This document shows, one piece after another, positions 22,374 through 33,130 of a stretch of 64,000 nt of DNA. Under the pieces are notes generated by a model. That model saw nothing but the letters and a program-made list of their open reading frames with translations. It did not search any database and had not been told where the DNA came from. How positions within the stretch are numbered: the first letter of the stretch is position 1; each line of letters opens with the position of its first letter. The position numbers and the translations under genes were made by a program. The stretch lies in contig BCIK01000002.1 of NCBI GenBank assembly GCA_039545295.1, positions 1,202,108-1,266,107 on the forward strand. Reading direction: 5' to 3'. Origin of the DNA: Udeniomyces pyricola. Its lineage: Eukaryota > Basidiomycota > Tremellomycetes > Cystofilobasidiales > Mrakiaceae.

Positions 22374-25300
22374 TTAAGGCGAAGGAGCCCGAAGGGTAGC
22401 ACCCTTCTCGTTCTCGATGAACTCGCCCCGGTTGGCACCAGATCGCGGACCCTTGTCCTCGTTCTTGCTCTCGGCAGCGTACTGCTCGGCGGGCATGTCG
22501 TCGATGGTCGTTCGGTACGCGGGCCACGAACGGGTAGGAACGCCGAGCTCCAACATCATGTTGATCCTGAAGAGAGAGAGAGAGAGAAAAAGAACAAAAA
22601 AGAAGTCGAACACAAGAGTCAACGTTAGAACTATACTGGCTTTTTCTCTCATTCTTTCGAGGAAGAGTTTGAGGATGAAGAACTTACTCTTCAAGACTGC
22701 GGCCAAGGGTCTCGGGGATGTAGAAGTAGACGAAGAAAACACCGATCAAGGCACCTCCGGCGTAGATGAAGCACGTCATCGGTCCAAGTCCGGCAGAGTC
22801 GCTTCAAGAGAGAGAAAAAAAGAAAGAAAAAAGAAAGAAGAATCACACCAGGAGATCAGTCAAAGGAAACCGGAGGCTGCAACGACCCTAGTGAAGAACG
22901 CGTTTGGGGGTGGGGAAGGGGGATGAGGAAATAAAACAAAAACAAAAAACTCACTCGTTGTAGAGGTAAGGAAGGGTGAAGGTGACGGCCCAAGCGCAGA
23001 TCCAGAAACCGGCAGTAGCGACACCCCTGGATGGAAAGAAGAAACAACAGAAAGGAAGCGAGGTTAATATATATGACAGCAAGGAAAGCAAGGAGTGAAG
23101 GAAGGGGGAAGGGGGAGCAAAGTCGGAGGAACGTACATGATCTTGGTTCGGTTCTTGCCGGAAGCGAGCTCAGTAGCGACGACCCAAGCAAGACCACCCC
23201 AGGCAAGGTTGAAGACAAAGACGAAAATGATGATCATGGCGGCAATGGCCGAGTTGACGGCCTTGGAAGGGTTCTTGATCGTACCGAGCGCACCGGCAAC
23301 GAGCATGAGGGCGAACATCATGAAGGCCGTGCTGACAAGCAGGGGTCGTCGACCGTATCGGTTGACGATGAAGAACGAGCAGAGGACACCGACAACCTCG
23401 ACAACTATCGGGGGAGAGAGTGTGATGTCAGTTGGCGTTTCGTCCGACATTCAATCGAGAAAGAGAGAAGATAGAAACGCGATCCACATCGGGTCGATAC
23501 TGACTGTCGGTAACGATGGTGATGACGAAAGGCTTGTCGACACCGATAGACTTGAAGAAGACAGTGCCGTACTGTTGGAAAGGAATGGAAGGGGATTCCC
23601 GGAGAATGATAAGTTTATCGTCAGTGCCAGCGACGAGTGATTAATCGCATGAGAGTGATCAAACAAACGTACCGAGAAGACGAATTGAACTCCGTTGATC
23701 TGCTGGCAACACAAGATTCCAAAGGCACCGAAAAGCTTCTTGCGCTGGTGACCCTTGAAGAGGTCAACCCATCGGGACTCGCCTCCACTCTCCTTGGCCT
23801 CGGCCGCCTTGGCATCGAGCTGAACCTGAATCTCTCGGTCGGGGTAGTAGCCGTCCTCGCCCTTGTGGACACGAGCGAGAGCGTGGGTGGCGTCGTCGAT
23901 ACGGTCCTTAGAAAGAAGCCATCGGGGAGACTCGGGGACGAAGACTAAGCGAAAAAGAGGAGGTGAGAGAAGGGAAGCGATCAGTGAAGAGCACATGGTA
24001 GCCCCCCACGGGCGGTCGAACCACTGGATGAAACGAGCCACTCACAAAGACCGGCAAAGATGATGAGGCAAATTCCAATGTTGAGCGCAATCGGGAATCG
24101 CCAGGAGAAAGTCGAAGTGTAGTCCTTGGTTCCCTGAGCGACACCGGCTCCAAGGACCTGACCGAGAGCGAGGAAGAGTTGCCAAGAGGAGACCATGGTA
24201 CCTCGGAGGTGCACCGGCGAGATCTCAGAGAGGTAGAGCGTCTACACGCACAAATGGAGCAAATACGGTCACGAATGACGGACGATACGTAAGTCAAAAG
24301 CGATTTCTCATCGTCAAAAACACAGCGGAAGCAGCCGAACGCAACACTCACGACACAGTTGGAAATGATTCCGACACCAGCGCCAAGAATAAGTCGACCA
24401 ACAACGAGGAGGGCCTTAGAACCAGCGACAGGAAGCTGAATGATGGTACCGATGGTAACGAGAGCGATCGAAACGCGCCTGTATTGTGTACAAATCGCCA
24501 TGACATGTTTCAGTCCCAAGAACAGAAATCAAGAGACGCTTTGGCTCGAAAGATCGGGCCAACAAAGCACTGCAGGCAAGCAAAAGGCCGAACTGAACTC
24601 ACATGGCACCCTTCCTACCGAACCTGTCGCCAATGACACCTGCCGAAAGCGAACCGATGACCTCTCCGACCTGCAGACGCCATGCGCCAAGCGAGATGAA
24701 CGTGATCGAACCGCGTGAGCAATCAAGCGCTCGACTCGGAATTTCACGCCAATCTCTTTGCGAGGAAGCGGGGCGCGGAGCGAAGGAGATATCGAGCCAA
24801 GTAGATATCGAGCAAAGTAGATATCGAGCCAAGTAGATATCGAGCAAAGTAGATCGCACCTGAACAATCGAGGCGTAGAGACTCTGGTCTCCGGCAGAGA
24901 CCTCGTAGCCGAAATCGGCGGTAGGATCTGGCGATCCCCACTCCGTCACGAACGTCTCCATGGCGAGGATGCCCTGTGCAAGAAGAAAACGACCGGAAAA
25001 AAGGAGAAAAGGACAAGAACAGAGAGTGTGTGAGCGCTCGGGGCTCGCTCGGGACTCGCTCAGGACTCGCTCGGGACACTTGTACATGTGCCGTGAGTGC
25101 CTCTGTGTGTGTCAATCGACGCATCGGCGCATCGTCATACGCGTACGTACAGTGAAATAGGTTCCATCGTACTGTTGGGCCGATTGCGGAACGCAAAGAG
25201 GAAGAAATCGAAACGAAGCGCTTGGTATTAGTGTTTAACCCTCGACAAGGAGATCGAAATAAAGCGTTTGGAATTAATACTGGCGCCGTACAAAATCGCC

Positions 25301-26028
25301 CCACTGTGTATTGGGCAGATGATGGATCGCAAAGAAGAAGAAGAAGTCGAAGCGGAGTGTTTGGCATCAGTACATCGGTACACAAGTACACAAGTCCATC
25401 AGTACACAAGTCCATCAGTGCCTAACGTCTAACCCCGGCGGCATCCCGCGACGATCGTCAAACGTCAAACGTCTGGCGTCTAAACGTCAAACGTCTAAAC
25501 GTCAAACGTCCAACGTCAAACGTCTAAACGTCAAACGTCCAACGTCAAACGTCTAAACGTCAAACGTCCAACGTCAAACGTCTAAACGTCAAACGTCTAA
25601 ACGTCAAACGTCTGGCGTCAAACGTCAAAACGTCTAAACGTCAAACGTCGGCGGCACCCCGCGCGACGATCGTCTGTTTCGCCAAGCACGAAGCACCAAG
25701 CACGAAAAGCGTCGGATTCTCACACGACACTGAAACGAAGGAAAAGTAAGGGGTGAAGCATACAAGATATGGTCAGCAAGGAGCTCAGCAGCGTAATGAT
25801 GATCGGCAAGGACAAGACTCGGACAAAGCAGCAGAAGAGACAAAGAGTAGGGGGACGGGGGGGACAGAATAAAGCGGGTCTCTTTCTCGTTGTCTCGTTC
25901 CCTGTCTCAAGCCGTCTCTTTATTTCTCTGACTTCGTCTCTTTCTCTCTCGTTGGGGACTCACAAGACAGCGCAGAAGAACAGAATGTGACGGTTGTTGC
26001 GGGAGAAAACCCCGTCGTTGACAGTCAT
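22374..26028 (-). CDS. MFS sugar transporter
   Basis: Proton-coupled or facilitative hexose transporter of the plasma membrane (major facilitator superfamily, sugar porter family). Exons followed on the minus strand: 26028-25964, 25171-25151, 24973-24860, 24670-24603, 24478-24352, 24241-24046, 23944-23673, then about 23575-23512, 23405-23141, 23026-22955, 22799-22688 and 22567-22374. Sugar-porter signatures seen: DRFGRKG after helix 2, PESPRWLLSK before the central loop, QQING in helix 7, NRYGRRPLL and PETLGRSLEE. The C-tail is polar. Odd: between the first exon (ending RHILFFCAVL) and the YDGTYFTGILAMETF exons the expected G-A-L-L-F-G stretch of helix 1 is not found, and this ~790-nt gap holds minisatellites. 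Either a tiny exon escaped me or the gene is damaged there. Confidence 0.82.
24801..24856. repeat. tandem repeat, 17-nt unit
   Basis: About four head-to-tail copies of AGATATCGAGC(C/A)AAGT in a transporter intron; the same array is at 48648-48703 in the second block copy. Confidence 0.75.
25037..25080. repeat. tandem repeat, 10-11-nt unit
   Basis: Four diverged copies of GGGACTCGCTC/GGGGCTCGCTC in a transporter intron; repeated at 48884-48927. Confidence 0.65.
25366..25422. repeat. tandem repeat built from GTACACAAGTCCATCA
   Basis: Three to four partial copies of a unit around ACACAAGTCCATCAGT; repeated at 49213-49269. Confidence 0.65.
25438..25660. repeat. minisatellite of AACGTCAAACGTCTA units
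   Basis: More than 12 head-to-tail copies of a 14-16-nt unit, alternating AAACGTCTAAACGTC and AAACGTCCAACGTC forms, in the long first intron interval of the transporter gene. The same array lies at 49285-49507. Each unit carries ACGT cores. Confidence 0.88.
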
Positions 26029-27578
26029 GGTGGTGAGTGTGTTGGAGGGTGTGGATGAGGTGGTGAGAGGCGAAGGGTTCGGGCCGGGAAGGGATAGTAG
26101 GCAAGGAGGGAGAGAGAGGGGAGGAGGGGCCAGCAAAGGGAGGTCGTGGTTAATCAGGAGAGAAGGAGGAGAAGGTGGGGGTCAAGACGATGAGGGGAAA
26201 GTAGGTGACGAGAATTTGGCGGGGGCCTTGCAGGCTTGCGGAGAGGCGCAAGACAGCGGAGAACCACGCGGGGAAAGTTTCCAAGACGAGGGGTCCCATT
26301 CTCCTTCCTGCTTCTGTTTTTCACCGATTGCATTTTGATGTCTATATCTTGCAGCTTGCAGATCCCTGTCAATCTCATTGTCTCGGTCCTTGACTATCGT
26401 CAGTACAGCCTTCGCCCAATTTATCATGAGCGCAACAGCGACCCCTGCGCTCGTCTGCAGCTTGCAAAGCTGCGATCCGCTGCTGACTTCTGGCGTTCGT
26501 AAGCCATTGACACTGCCGGCGGGCGGTCTCCTCGGCCGACAGCCAAGACTAGCCTTGGTCGTCATCATCCTGCACCAGCCAGGCGGATCGAAAGAACCCT
26601 CGAAAATCCTCCTCCGCGCTTGCGCTCCATCGTTGTTACGTCACCTGGTTTCGTTTGACATTCGACGCTTTTGCCGCCGGCAAGTGGTCAGACGTCGGAT
26701 ACGTCGGATCTCGGAGCTCAGGCGGCGGACGCGTCGAACAGCCTTCCGGATCGGATCGGTGTATTATCTCGGTCTGTCGAGAGATTTAGGGGCAAAGTCT
26801 TGTTGCATGATGGCCTGAGGTTTGCATCGAAGCGCGCTGCGACAATTACAGTAAATCACCTGAAGCAAGCCGCAAGCTACAAGTCAGTGCCACATCGCTT
26901 ATATATTTCCCGTCCTCTTGATAACTCAGAGGCTGATATTACAAGAAACATATACAACATATATCGTATCGTCAGACCCGGTTCATGGCGACACACAAGG
27001 GAAGCAATGTATCTGAATCGATCATTCACGTCAATTAGCTGTCGACTATATATATATTTCTGCAGGCCGCCGACCGGATAGGATCAACTAGCTACAAGCT
27101 CCATATATATGTACTGCACATGACCTGAGCCGAATCATCCAGCAGCAGCCTGCTGTTGAGTCCAAACGCAGCAGGTACAAGTAAGTCCCCGAAATCGCCG
27201 ACCGAAGACGACGCCGCGGACCGTCGAATTTCGAACGTCGACGGTACATCGCATATTCGGACCGTCTGCACGCGATCAACGGGCGTCATGAGGTCCGTCG
27301 TCTGTTGATAGTCAACGTGATGAGGTCAGCAAAGATCGAATAATCCAAGGCAGCTTGGCGATAGGCCGCCCCTCCAGCAGGATAATTTCCAGCAGCTGAT
27401 CATCACTTGGAACAACCAACAGCGCGTCGTATAACGTCTAATCCAAGTCGACCACTTTAGGAGGGGTGCGGCCAAAAAAATAGATCGGCTTCAAACTCTC
27501 ATGATCCGTAGAGATATATAGTGGTAGCTACTCGCGGAATCTTGGCTTCACTCGAGTCCCGTAAGGGTTCGCAAAGAC
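26029..27578. other. intergenic upstream of the sugar transporter
   Basis: No gene supported. The first 250 nt, on the transporter's upstream side, are G-rich on the plus strand (C-rich leader on the transporter strand). Confidence 0.45.
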
Positions 27579-27989
27579 CACTCAAAGTCAGGAAAATCGG
27601 GACTGAGAGCGATTTCGAGCAAGGAACAGCTCGAAAGCGCGAGCTGTCCCTTCGCTCCCAACCACATCCCCCTTCGTCCCTCGTGCATTCAGCATCTCCT
27701 TCGCCCGCTCTCGCTCCATTTGCCTTGTTCACTCTCTCATATCTTGCATACATCCCAACCGAACCGGTTGATCTGCTTCCTCCTCGTCCCGGCGAATCGT
27801 GGCCCGTTGTATTGACCCGCGAAGCCCAGCATTTTCGGCTGTACCCTTACTGAAAGTGGTCGACTTATATCAGACAGTCTACGACCATTCTGTCGTGAAC
27901 GACAGAGCCACAGCATCGGAATCCGAAAATGAGGCTGTGCATTTGCGCGAAAGGTTGTAATAACCGTCTGATGTGATGAGACTACTATC
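27579..27989 (-). repeat. dispersed repeat, copy A
   Basis: About 410 nt, diverged from 33131-33555 and in opposite orientation. Shared landmarks in the same order are CACATCAGACGGTTA at one end, GTATGCAAGATA(T/C)GAGAGAGTG in the middle and CCTGACTTTGAGTG at the other end. A translated segment is also similar (YARYERV...SRFRA versus YARYERV...SRSRA). A third short piece is at 9485-9512. No long open frame is intact, so it may be a non-autonomous element, solo LTR or decayed gene. Confidence 0.65.
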
Positions 27990-29465
27990 CCCCTCCATCT
28001 GCGCTCTCTGGCGTTTTCCGGTTTCCCATATCGGCTCGTCCTGCCATCTACCGGATCCGCCCCGTCATACACGCCCTATTCCATGCTTTCCACATCCATA
28101 TCCGCCTTGCATCGGAGTGCAACGTTGTCTTCATCCCAGCCACCGTCTGCCCTTTGGCGCGCCATACAGCCTCAAACCTCCTCGCACCCCTCTTCTGACA
28201 AATCCAATGTGTCCACGTCCGATAGATACGTCGTGCAACAGTCAACAGACTTCTCCTGAAGAACGCTGTGCGGCTTTGTTCGTTCGGTATCTCCTGCGAG
28301 ATGCTCTCCTTTAATTGTCTGCCGCGCGATCTCTTTCGTACTCATTCGTCGTTGCTCTCCCCTGTGTCCTGTGATATTCATGCTTGGCCCTTTCCTTCCA
28401 ACCTATCACCCTTATGCACATTCAAATCCCAAACTCTCCTACTTCAGTCACACCCGCGCCCTGGCTTGCCTCGACCCACCGCGTCACGGTCTCAGCCCTC
28501 TTTCGGCTCCTCACAGCGCATTATCATCGCGCCACCTTGGCGCAAACCTCCTTCCCTCTGACTTGTCAGGCACGTCTCGGTTCGACTTCAATTCACCACG
28601 ACTTTCCGGATGGACTGTAGCTCTGTATTGATGTGCTTGCACTCAGTTCACGATACCGATGTATTGTTGTCGATTTGCGTTTGTTTTGCTTTACTTTTCT
28701 TCGTATATCTCTCTGCATGGCTCGACGCTTGTTTGTGTGGCCGCTACGTTAGTCTATCGTGCTTGAGAATCATCATACCGACCATGCTCTATCAACCTTT
28801 CCTTGCCAGGAGATTCTCTATCCATCATATTTCCAGGTACATCTTCCCACCACGACTTGTATCGTTCAACACGTCAAGGTTCTGGCTGACGAGTTTGTTT
28901 GATCGTCCGTGTCATTTGTATGACCATCTTGCCTAGATAGGATACCAACCCTGCTGCGAATATATTTGCCGAGAAACAACTCCCGGCCAACACACTCTCG
29001 TGTAAGCTTCCTTTTTTCTAGCTTACCTCGTTCGACGCATCAAAACCATAGCTGTTAAACTCAACAATCCTCATATCCTTCCAAAGGTACTCTTCCTGCT
29101 AGGCATCACCGAGGTCGTCGTCAACGTCGTGCTCGCCAGGACATTCGCCAGACATCTACCTGCTTGGCTTTCTTGCTCGTTCAGAACCTCAGACCGTCGT
29201 GCATGTATGATCCAATGACCACAAGACATCCGGTTGGCCCAGACTCTGGACGATTGCACAATGAACGAGTGAGTATAATATTGGGTCGATGGATACATGC
29301 GGCGACAGCCGGAAATGGGCGGATCTAGCCATCGCCATGCTGACTTTGATGAGTACCCCACACCAATTTCCCTAAATTCGTCCCACCTAAGCCAACTGGT
29401 CTAACTCACACCAGCCTCCGAACTCAACTCCATAACTCCCAAGTCCAACCCAAGATCCCAAGCTA
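27990..29465. other. intergenic, no supported gene
   Basis: Contains several short frames but none with family similarity or consistent splicing. I searched it for the missing N-terminal nuclease domain of the downstream exonuclease-like relic and saw none. Confidence 0.4.
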
Positions 29466-30707
29466 CAACTGTCTAAGCAAGAAGAGCGAGAGATAGATAA
29501 GAACAAGGCGGTGGAGGTCCGTTTGGCAGGTCGGGAAGAGGAGGCCAAGGCCCTCTTCGCCGAAGCGTTCCGAGTCGGACCGGAATTGGTCCTCCAACTC
29601 ATCAAGGTTTGTACGCTTGCATCTACCCCAGTCCATCATCATAAAAGCCTTTGCCTCGACGTTCTTTGAGCTGATCCAGTCACCCTTAACTTTCTGGTGC
29701 ATTCTATAGGTCCTCAAGGCCCACGGGATTGACTACGTCGTGGCTCCATTTGAAGCCGACGCTCAGCTCTGGTTCTTGGAGGACCGCGGCGTCATCAACG
29801 GTGTCGTAACCGAATATGGCAACCTCGTTGTCATCGGATGCCAACGGGTCATCCTTGAACGAACCCCGTACGGTTACGTGCAAGAGATGCAGCCAGAGCG
29901 GCTCCAGCAGCTCGAGGGCGTTGGTTCGTGGGGCTCATATGAGTGGACTCTCCTGGCGGTACGTTGACTCCGTCTCGTTTGAGTATGTCTGGTGCTGGGC
30001 GTCTGGCGACAGGCCCAGAACACCGTCTGACTGACTGAGCATTCTATCAGCTTTCCATCTCACAGTTGCTGTCTGGTTGCAAATATACGCAGCATCTAGA
30101 TGGCCTCTACATCAGAAAGATCATCAGGATCATCAACGCCCATCAAAGCAACCTCTCGACCATCATCGAGCAGATCTCCGAGCAGTGGGAGCACGTCATC
30201 AATACGAGGCCAGTCTGCGTCGAGGGTTGCTGACCTATCGGCACCAGTGGGTCTACGACGTGACGACCTGCCGGGTGGTTCCAATGCGAGAACTACCGAT
30301 GGGCCTGAGGGAGGTGGAATTGAACTATGGAATCGGGTGGTGAGTGACATTTGTTCTGCCCACGCCGATGATCGTGACAAAAGAACGACAGCCATCTGAT
30401 CTACACTCTCATGCCTTGATCCAGTCCTCCACCGCCCGCCATTGCTCAAGCGATTGCGGAGGGGTCGCTCCACGCGAGCCTCCCATACGATTCAGTCAAC
30501 GATCCCTGGTCAGGACCGTCGGTTACACCAACGCCGCCGCCATCACCTCCTCCTCCTTCACCTCGTCATCATTCTCCGCCTTCTACTCCTCCTGCCCGTC
30601 GGCCTCCTCCTCCTCCTTGGAATCCTGTAACTTTAGTTCCCAATTTCGATTTCTTTTCTTTCCCTTCTCCTCGTGCTCGTCCTACCCCTCCTCGCCCTTC
30701 ACCATGA
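29466..30707 (+). pseudogene. exonuclease-1/FEN-like relic lacking catalytic residues
   Basis: Similar to the XPG-I domain and following region of Exo1, a 5'-3' DNA exonuclease in mismatch repair and recombination. Segments: about 29466-29606 (EEREIDKNKAVEVRL...AFRVGPELVLQLIK), 29710-29958 (VLKAHGIDYVVAPFEADAQLWFL...), 30051-30339 and 30425-30707. The EADAQ metal-site motif is kept. The next catalytic pair, D-S-D in Exo1, reads EYGN here, and the SGCDY aspartate is Lys (SGCKY). The N-terminal XPG-N domain is not found upstream, where an in-frame TAA lies near 29430. Near 30225 a frame change is needed to pass from VCVEGC to TYRHQWVYD, an Exo1-like stretch. The end is Pro-rich (PPPPSPRHH...). 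Inferred to be a dead paralogue; a short sequencing error could explain the frameshift but not the lost aspartates. Confidence 0.65.
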
Positions 30708-31233
30708 ACAACTCGTACATCAGCACCTAGATATTTATTTTATGCATATATCATAGTTTATTTACTGCTTCTACATCTTGCTAGTTGCTCGTGCTCTCAC
30801 TTTCGCCAGCTGTCGTTCTCGCTATATACCTTACTACTCTTCGTCGGATTTGCTCTACATCTTGTTTCTACCCCTAGCTCAGCGTTGTAGTCTTCATACA
30901 GTTGAGGTTGGTTCTGCTCTCCCCGTCTATAGTCACACCTCTTCAATTTTCGTGTCCTTATTATTACGCCAACATCTTCCCTTCCATTATGTTGAATCGT
31001 AACTTGTTCTTCACCTCACTTCAAAACGTTGGTTCTCATACGTCCATGTACGATAGATATACTTTGAGCATTATCTTCATACAGTTGAGAGTCGTCACTT
31101 GTCCATCTCCGCACTTCAATAATACATGTTTATAACCATCGATTCCTACAACAAAAGAAAGCAGTCAAGGAGGAAGAATTTGATACAAATTGAGGTCCGG
31201 AATTCCAGAAATGCAGGTTTCTGCCTCTCATTT
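30708..31233. other. intergenic, A/T-leaning, no gene supported
   Basis: Short frames only. The phrase CTTCATACAGTTGAG occurs twice (about 30892 and 31076), a minor direct repeat. Confidence 0.4.
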
Positions 31234-31649
31234 CATCTCTCAGTCGTTGTTCAGCCCGATGGACCCGATGGACCGGCCAAGACCATGACTCTCGAAAGCG
31301 CCAAGATCAAACACCCTGATCTCTGCACTGACCGCCGCATCCCTTTGAGCCCCCCTCTCCTCGCGGCTCCAACTGGCCGAGTGAGCGAGCCATCTGCAGT
31401 GAACGCATCAGGAAACGACACCGCTACGTCTCCCTCTTGTCTGAGTTCCGACTCAGAACCCTCTCAAAGCGGCAGCTGTACTTCACGTATGCTGCTCCTT
31501 ACTCTCCCTCACCGATCGACTACCTTCGACCGACGTGCGACGCTTGTCCCAGCCCAGAGTCTTCAGGTGCTGAAACCGAGACACAAAGGATGGGCTTACA
31601 TCAAGCTCACAGAAGGGAAGCCGTCATGGGCGGAGGCTCGAGAGATCAT
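31234..31649 (+). repeat. left arm of a 416-bp-arm palindrome
   Basis: Mirror image of 31673-32088 with a 23-nt spacer (31650-31672). The only difference I find is near 31633, A here versus G in the partner. Outside 31234 and 32088 the similarity stops abruptly. Confidence 0.93.
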
Positions 31650-31650
31650 G

Positions 31651-32297
31651 CTATCGAGTTGAGTCCATGATGATGATCTCTCGAGCCCCCGCCCATGACG
31701 GCTTCCCTTCTGTGAGCTTGATGTAAGCCCATCCTTTGTGTCTCGGTTTCAGCACCTGAAGACTCTGGGCTGGGACAAGCGTCGCACGTCGGTCGAAGGT
31801 AGTCGATCGGTGAGGGAGAGTAAGGAGCAGCATACGTGAAGTACAGCTGCCGCTTTGAGAGGGTTCTGAGTCGGAACTCAGACAAGAGGGAGACGTAGCG
31901 GTGTCGTTTCCTGATGCGTTCACTGCAGATGGCTCGCTCACTCGGCCAGTTGGAGCCGCGAGGAGAGGGGGGCTCAAAGGGATGCGGCGGTCAGTGCAGA
32001 GATCAGGGTGTTTGATCTTGGCGCTTTCGAGAGTCATGGTCTTGGCCGGTCCATCGGGTCCATCGGGCTGAACAACGACTGAGAGATGAGATGAAGGAGG
32101 TCAAGGTAACAAGATGCATGTAGAGGTGTGAGTATACAAAAAAAAAATAGAGATTGGACACAGGAGCCAGAATCAGCAAGAGAACAAGGGGAGCGTGTCT
32201 TGAACTCTGTTCCTCCATCATGTAGAAACTCACAAAACCACCCATCGAGCCTATCTTGAGTCAATGCCTTGAGCTCTAGGACGATCTGGGCAATCAT
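31651..32297 (-). CDS. unrecognised two-exon ORF spanning the palindrome's right arm
   Basis: Exon 1 32297-32234 (MIAQIVLELKALTQDRLDGWF) joins in frame through GTGAGT...CAG to exon 2 from 32078. It reads VVQPDGPDGPAKTMTLESAK and continues to a stop at 31651, giving 163 residues. The same protein segment is encoded in the left arm, where exon 1 is lacking, so the right-arm copy looks ancestral. It runs into the palindrome spacer and stops, so the natural C-terminus may have been lost. No family recognised; no membrane helix. Confidence 0.35.
31673..32088 (-). repeat. right arm of a 416-bp-arm palindrome
   Basis: Reverse complement of 31234-31649. It contains most of exon 2 of the unrecognised ORF at 31651-32297, including the splice acceptor at its outer edge (32079-32080). 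The arm ends just past this acceptor, so exon 1 and most of the intron are not duplicated. Confidence 0.93.
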
Positions 32298-32478
32298 GTA
32301 CACTTTTTGAGAACTGGCGAGGTTCGAGCGATGAGGACTAAGGACTGAGGCGCTTGAAGATTTCGCTTACCAAAACACTAGGATACTGCCGGGTGCTGTG
32401 AGCTGATTCTAGTTCGACTCATGTTGTGGTGGAGTGTAGGAGTGGCAGGTGGCGGGCGGGCGATGAGACGAGTGTGAA

Positions 32479-32690
32479 GGGGTTATTCAGGAGGGAAGGT
32501 GATGGTTGAGAATGAAGATGGTTGGGGATGAGATGGTCGCTTTTGAGGAAAAGTCTCAACCCCCAACACTTGAGACGAGCGATGAGGCGAAGGAATGGGG
32601 TAATCATGAGGGGATGAAGATAGTTGGAAATGAGATAGTCTCTGTTGAGGAAAAGTCTCAGCCCCTAACTCTTGGAAATGAGAATCGAGT
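32479..32690. repeat. imperfect tandem duplication, ~118-nt unit
   Basis: Two copies start GGGGTTATTCAGGAGGG (32479) and GGGGTAATCATGAGGGG (32597). Both contain TTGAGGAAAAGTCTCA followed by GCCCC/CCCCC TAAC or CAAC, with about 80 percent agreement by eye. Confidence 0.65.
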
Positions 32691-33130
32691 ACAGGGTTGA
32701 CAGCTCGGACCCTTGCGGGCTTCGACTGCGGACAAACGTTCTTTCTTACGAGGGTCCTAGCGCATGCGTCACCGCGTCCCTGAGACCTCATAGACTTGCG
32801 CTTATCTGACCACGATTTCTAAAGTAATTTAATCGATATACACTTGTGATGGAGCACTAAGTATCAGATGACAAGGGCAAGAGAGGGATGTCAGTGGCCA
32901 CCTGACCAAAGAAACTGAGCTCAAACTTCTGATGCGTTGCATGCGACGCTTGATGTGGGGTTTCGCAGCTTTATAGCCACAGATCTCAAGAAACCAGAGT
33001 CCTAAAGGGCTAAGAAGCTGACAGGGAAGAAGATAGACGACCAGGGGGTGGTCAGGAAGACAAAACGCGACAAAGCGATGGCGAAAGCGACGAGGGCAAC
33101 AGAACCTTATGAATTCTTATGAGCAATACA

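Larger units (their letters stand above)
24475..25765. repeat. 1.29-kb duplicated block, copy 1 (inside the sugar-transporter gene)
   Basis: In register with 48322-49612 at a constant offset of 23,847. Apart from two mismatches at positions 24486 and 24489, I see no difference across the block, and long translated segments in several frames are identical. Copy 1 covers transporter exons 2 to 4 and the first 4 nt of exon 5 with their introns, so it is probably the source copy. Confidence 0.93.

Noticed and set aside
25438..25660. CRISPR-like array
   Set aside because: Units are contiguous 14-16-nt repeats with no unique spacers, in an intron of a eukaryotic gene; this is a minisatellite.
28610..28936. 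108-codon hydrophobic plus-strand frame
   Set aside because: No family similarity, no neighbouring exons and irregular composition; probably chance.
27973..29300. Missing N-terminal nuclease domain of the Exo1-like relic
   Set aside because: I searched for the XPG-N signature (M-G-x-x-G-L-L-P and V-D-x-Y-x-W-L-H) in this interval and saw neither, so no upstream exon was added.
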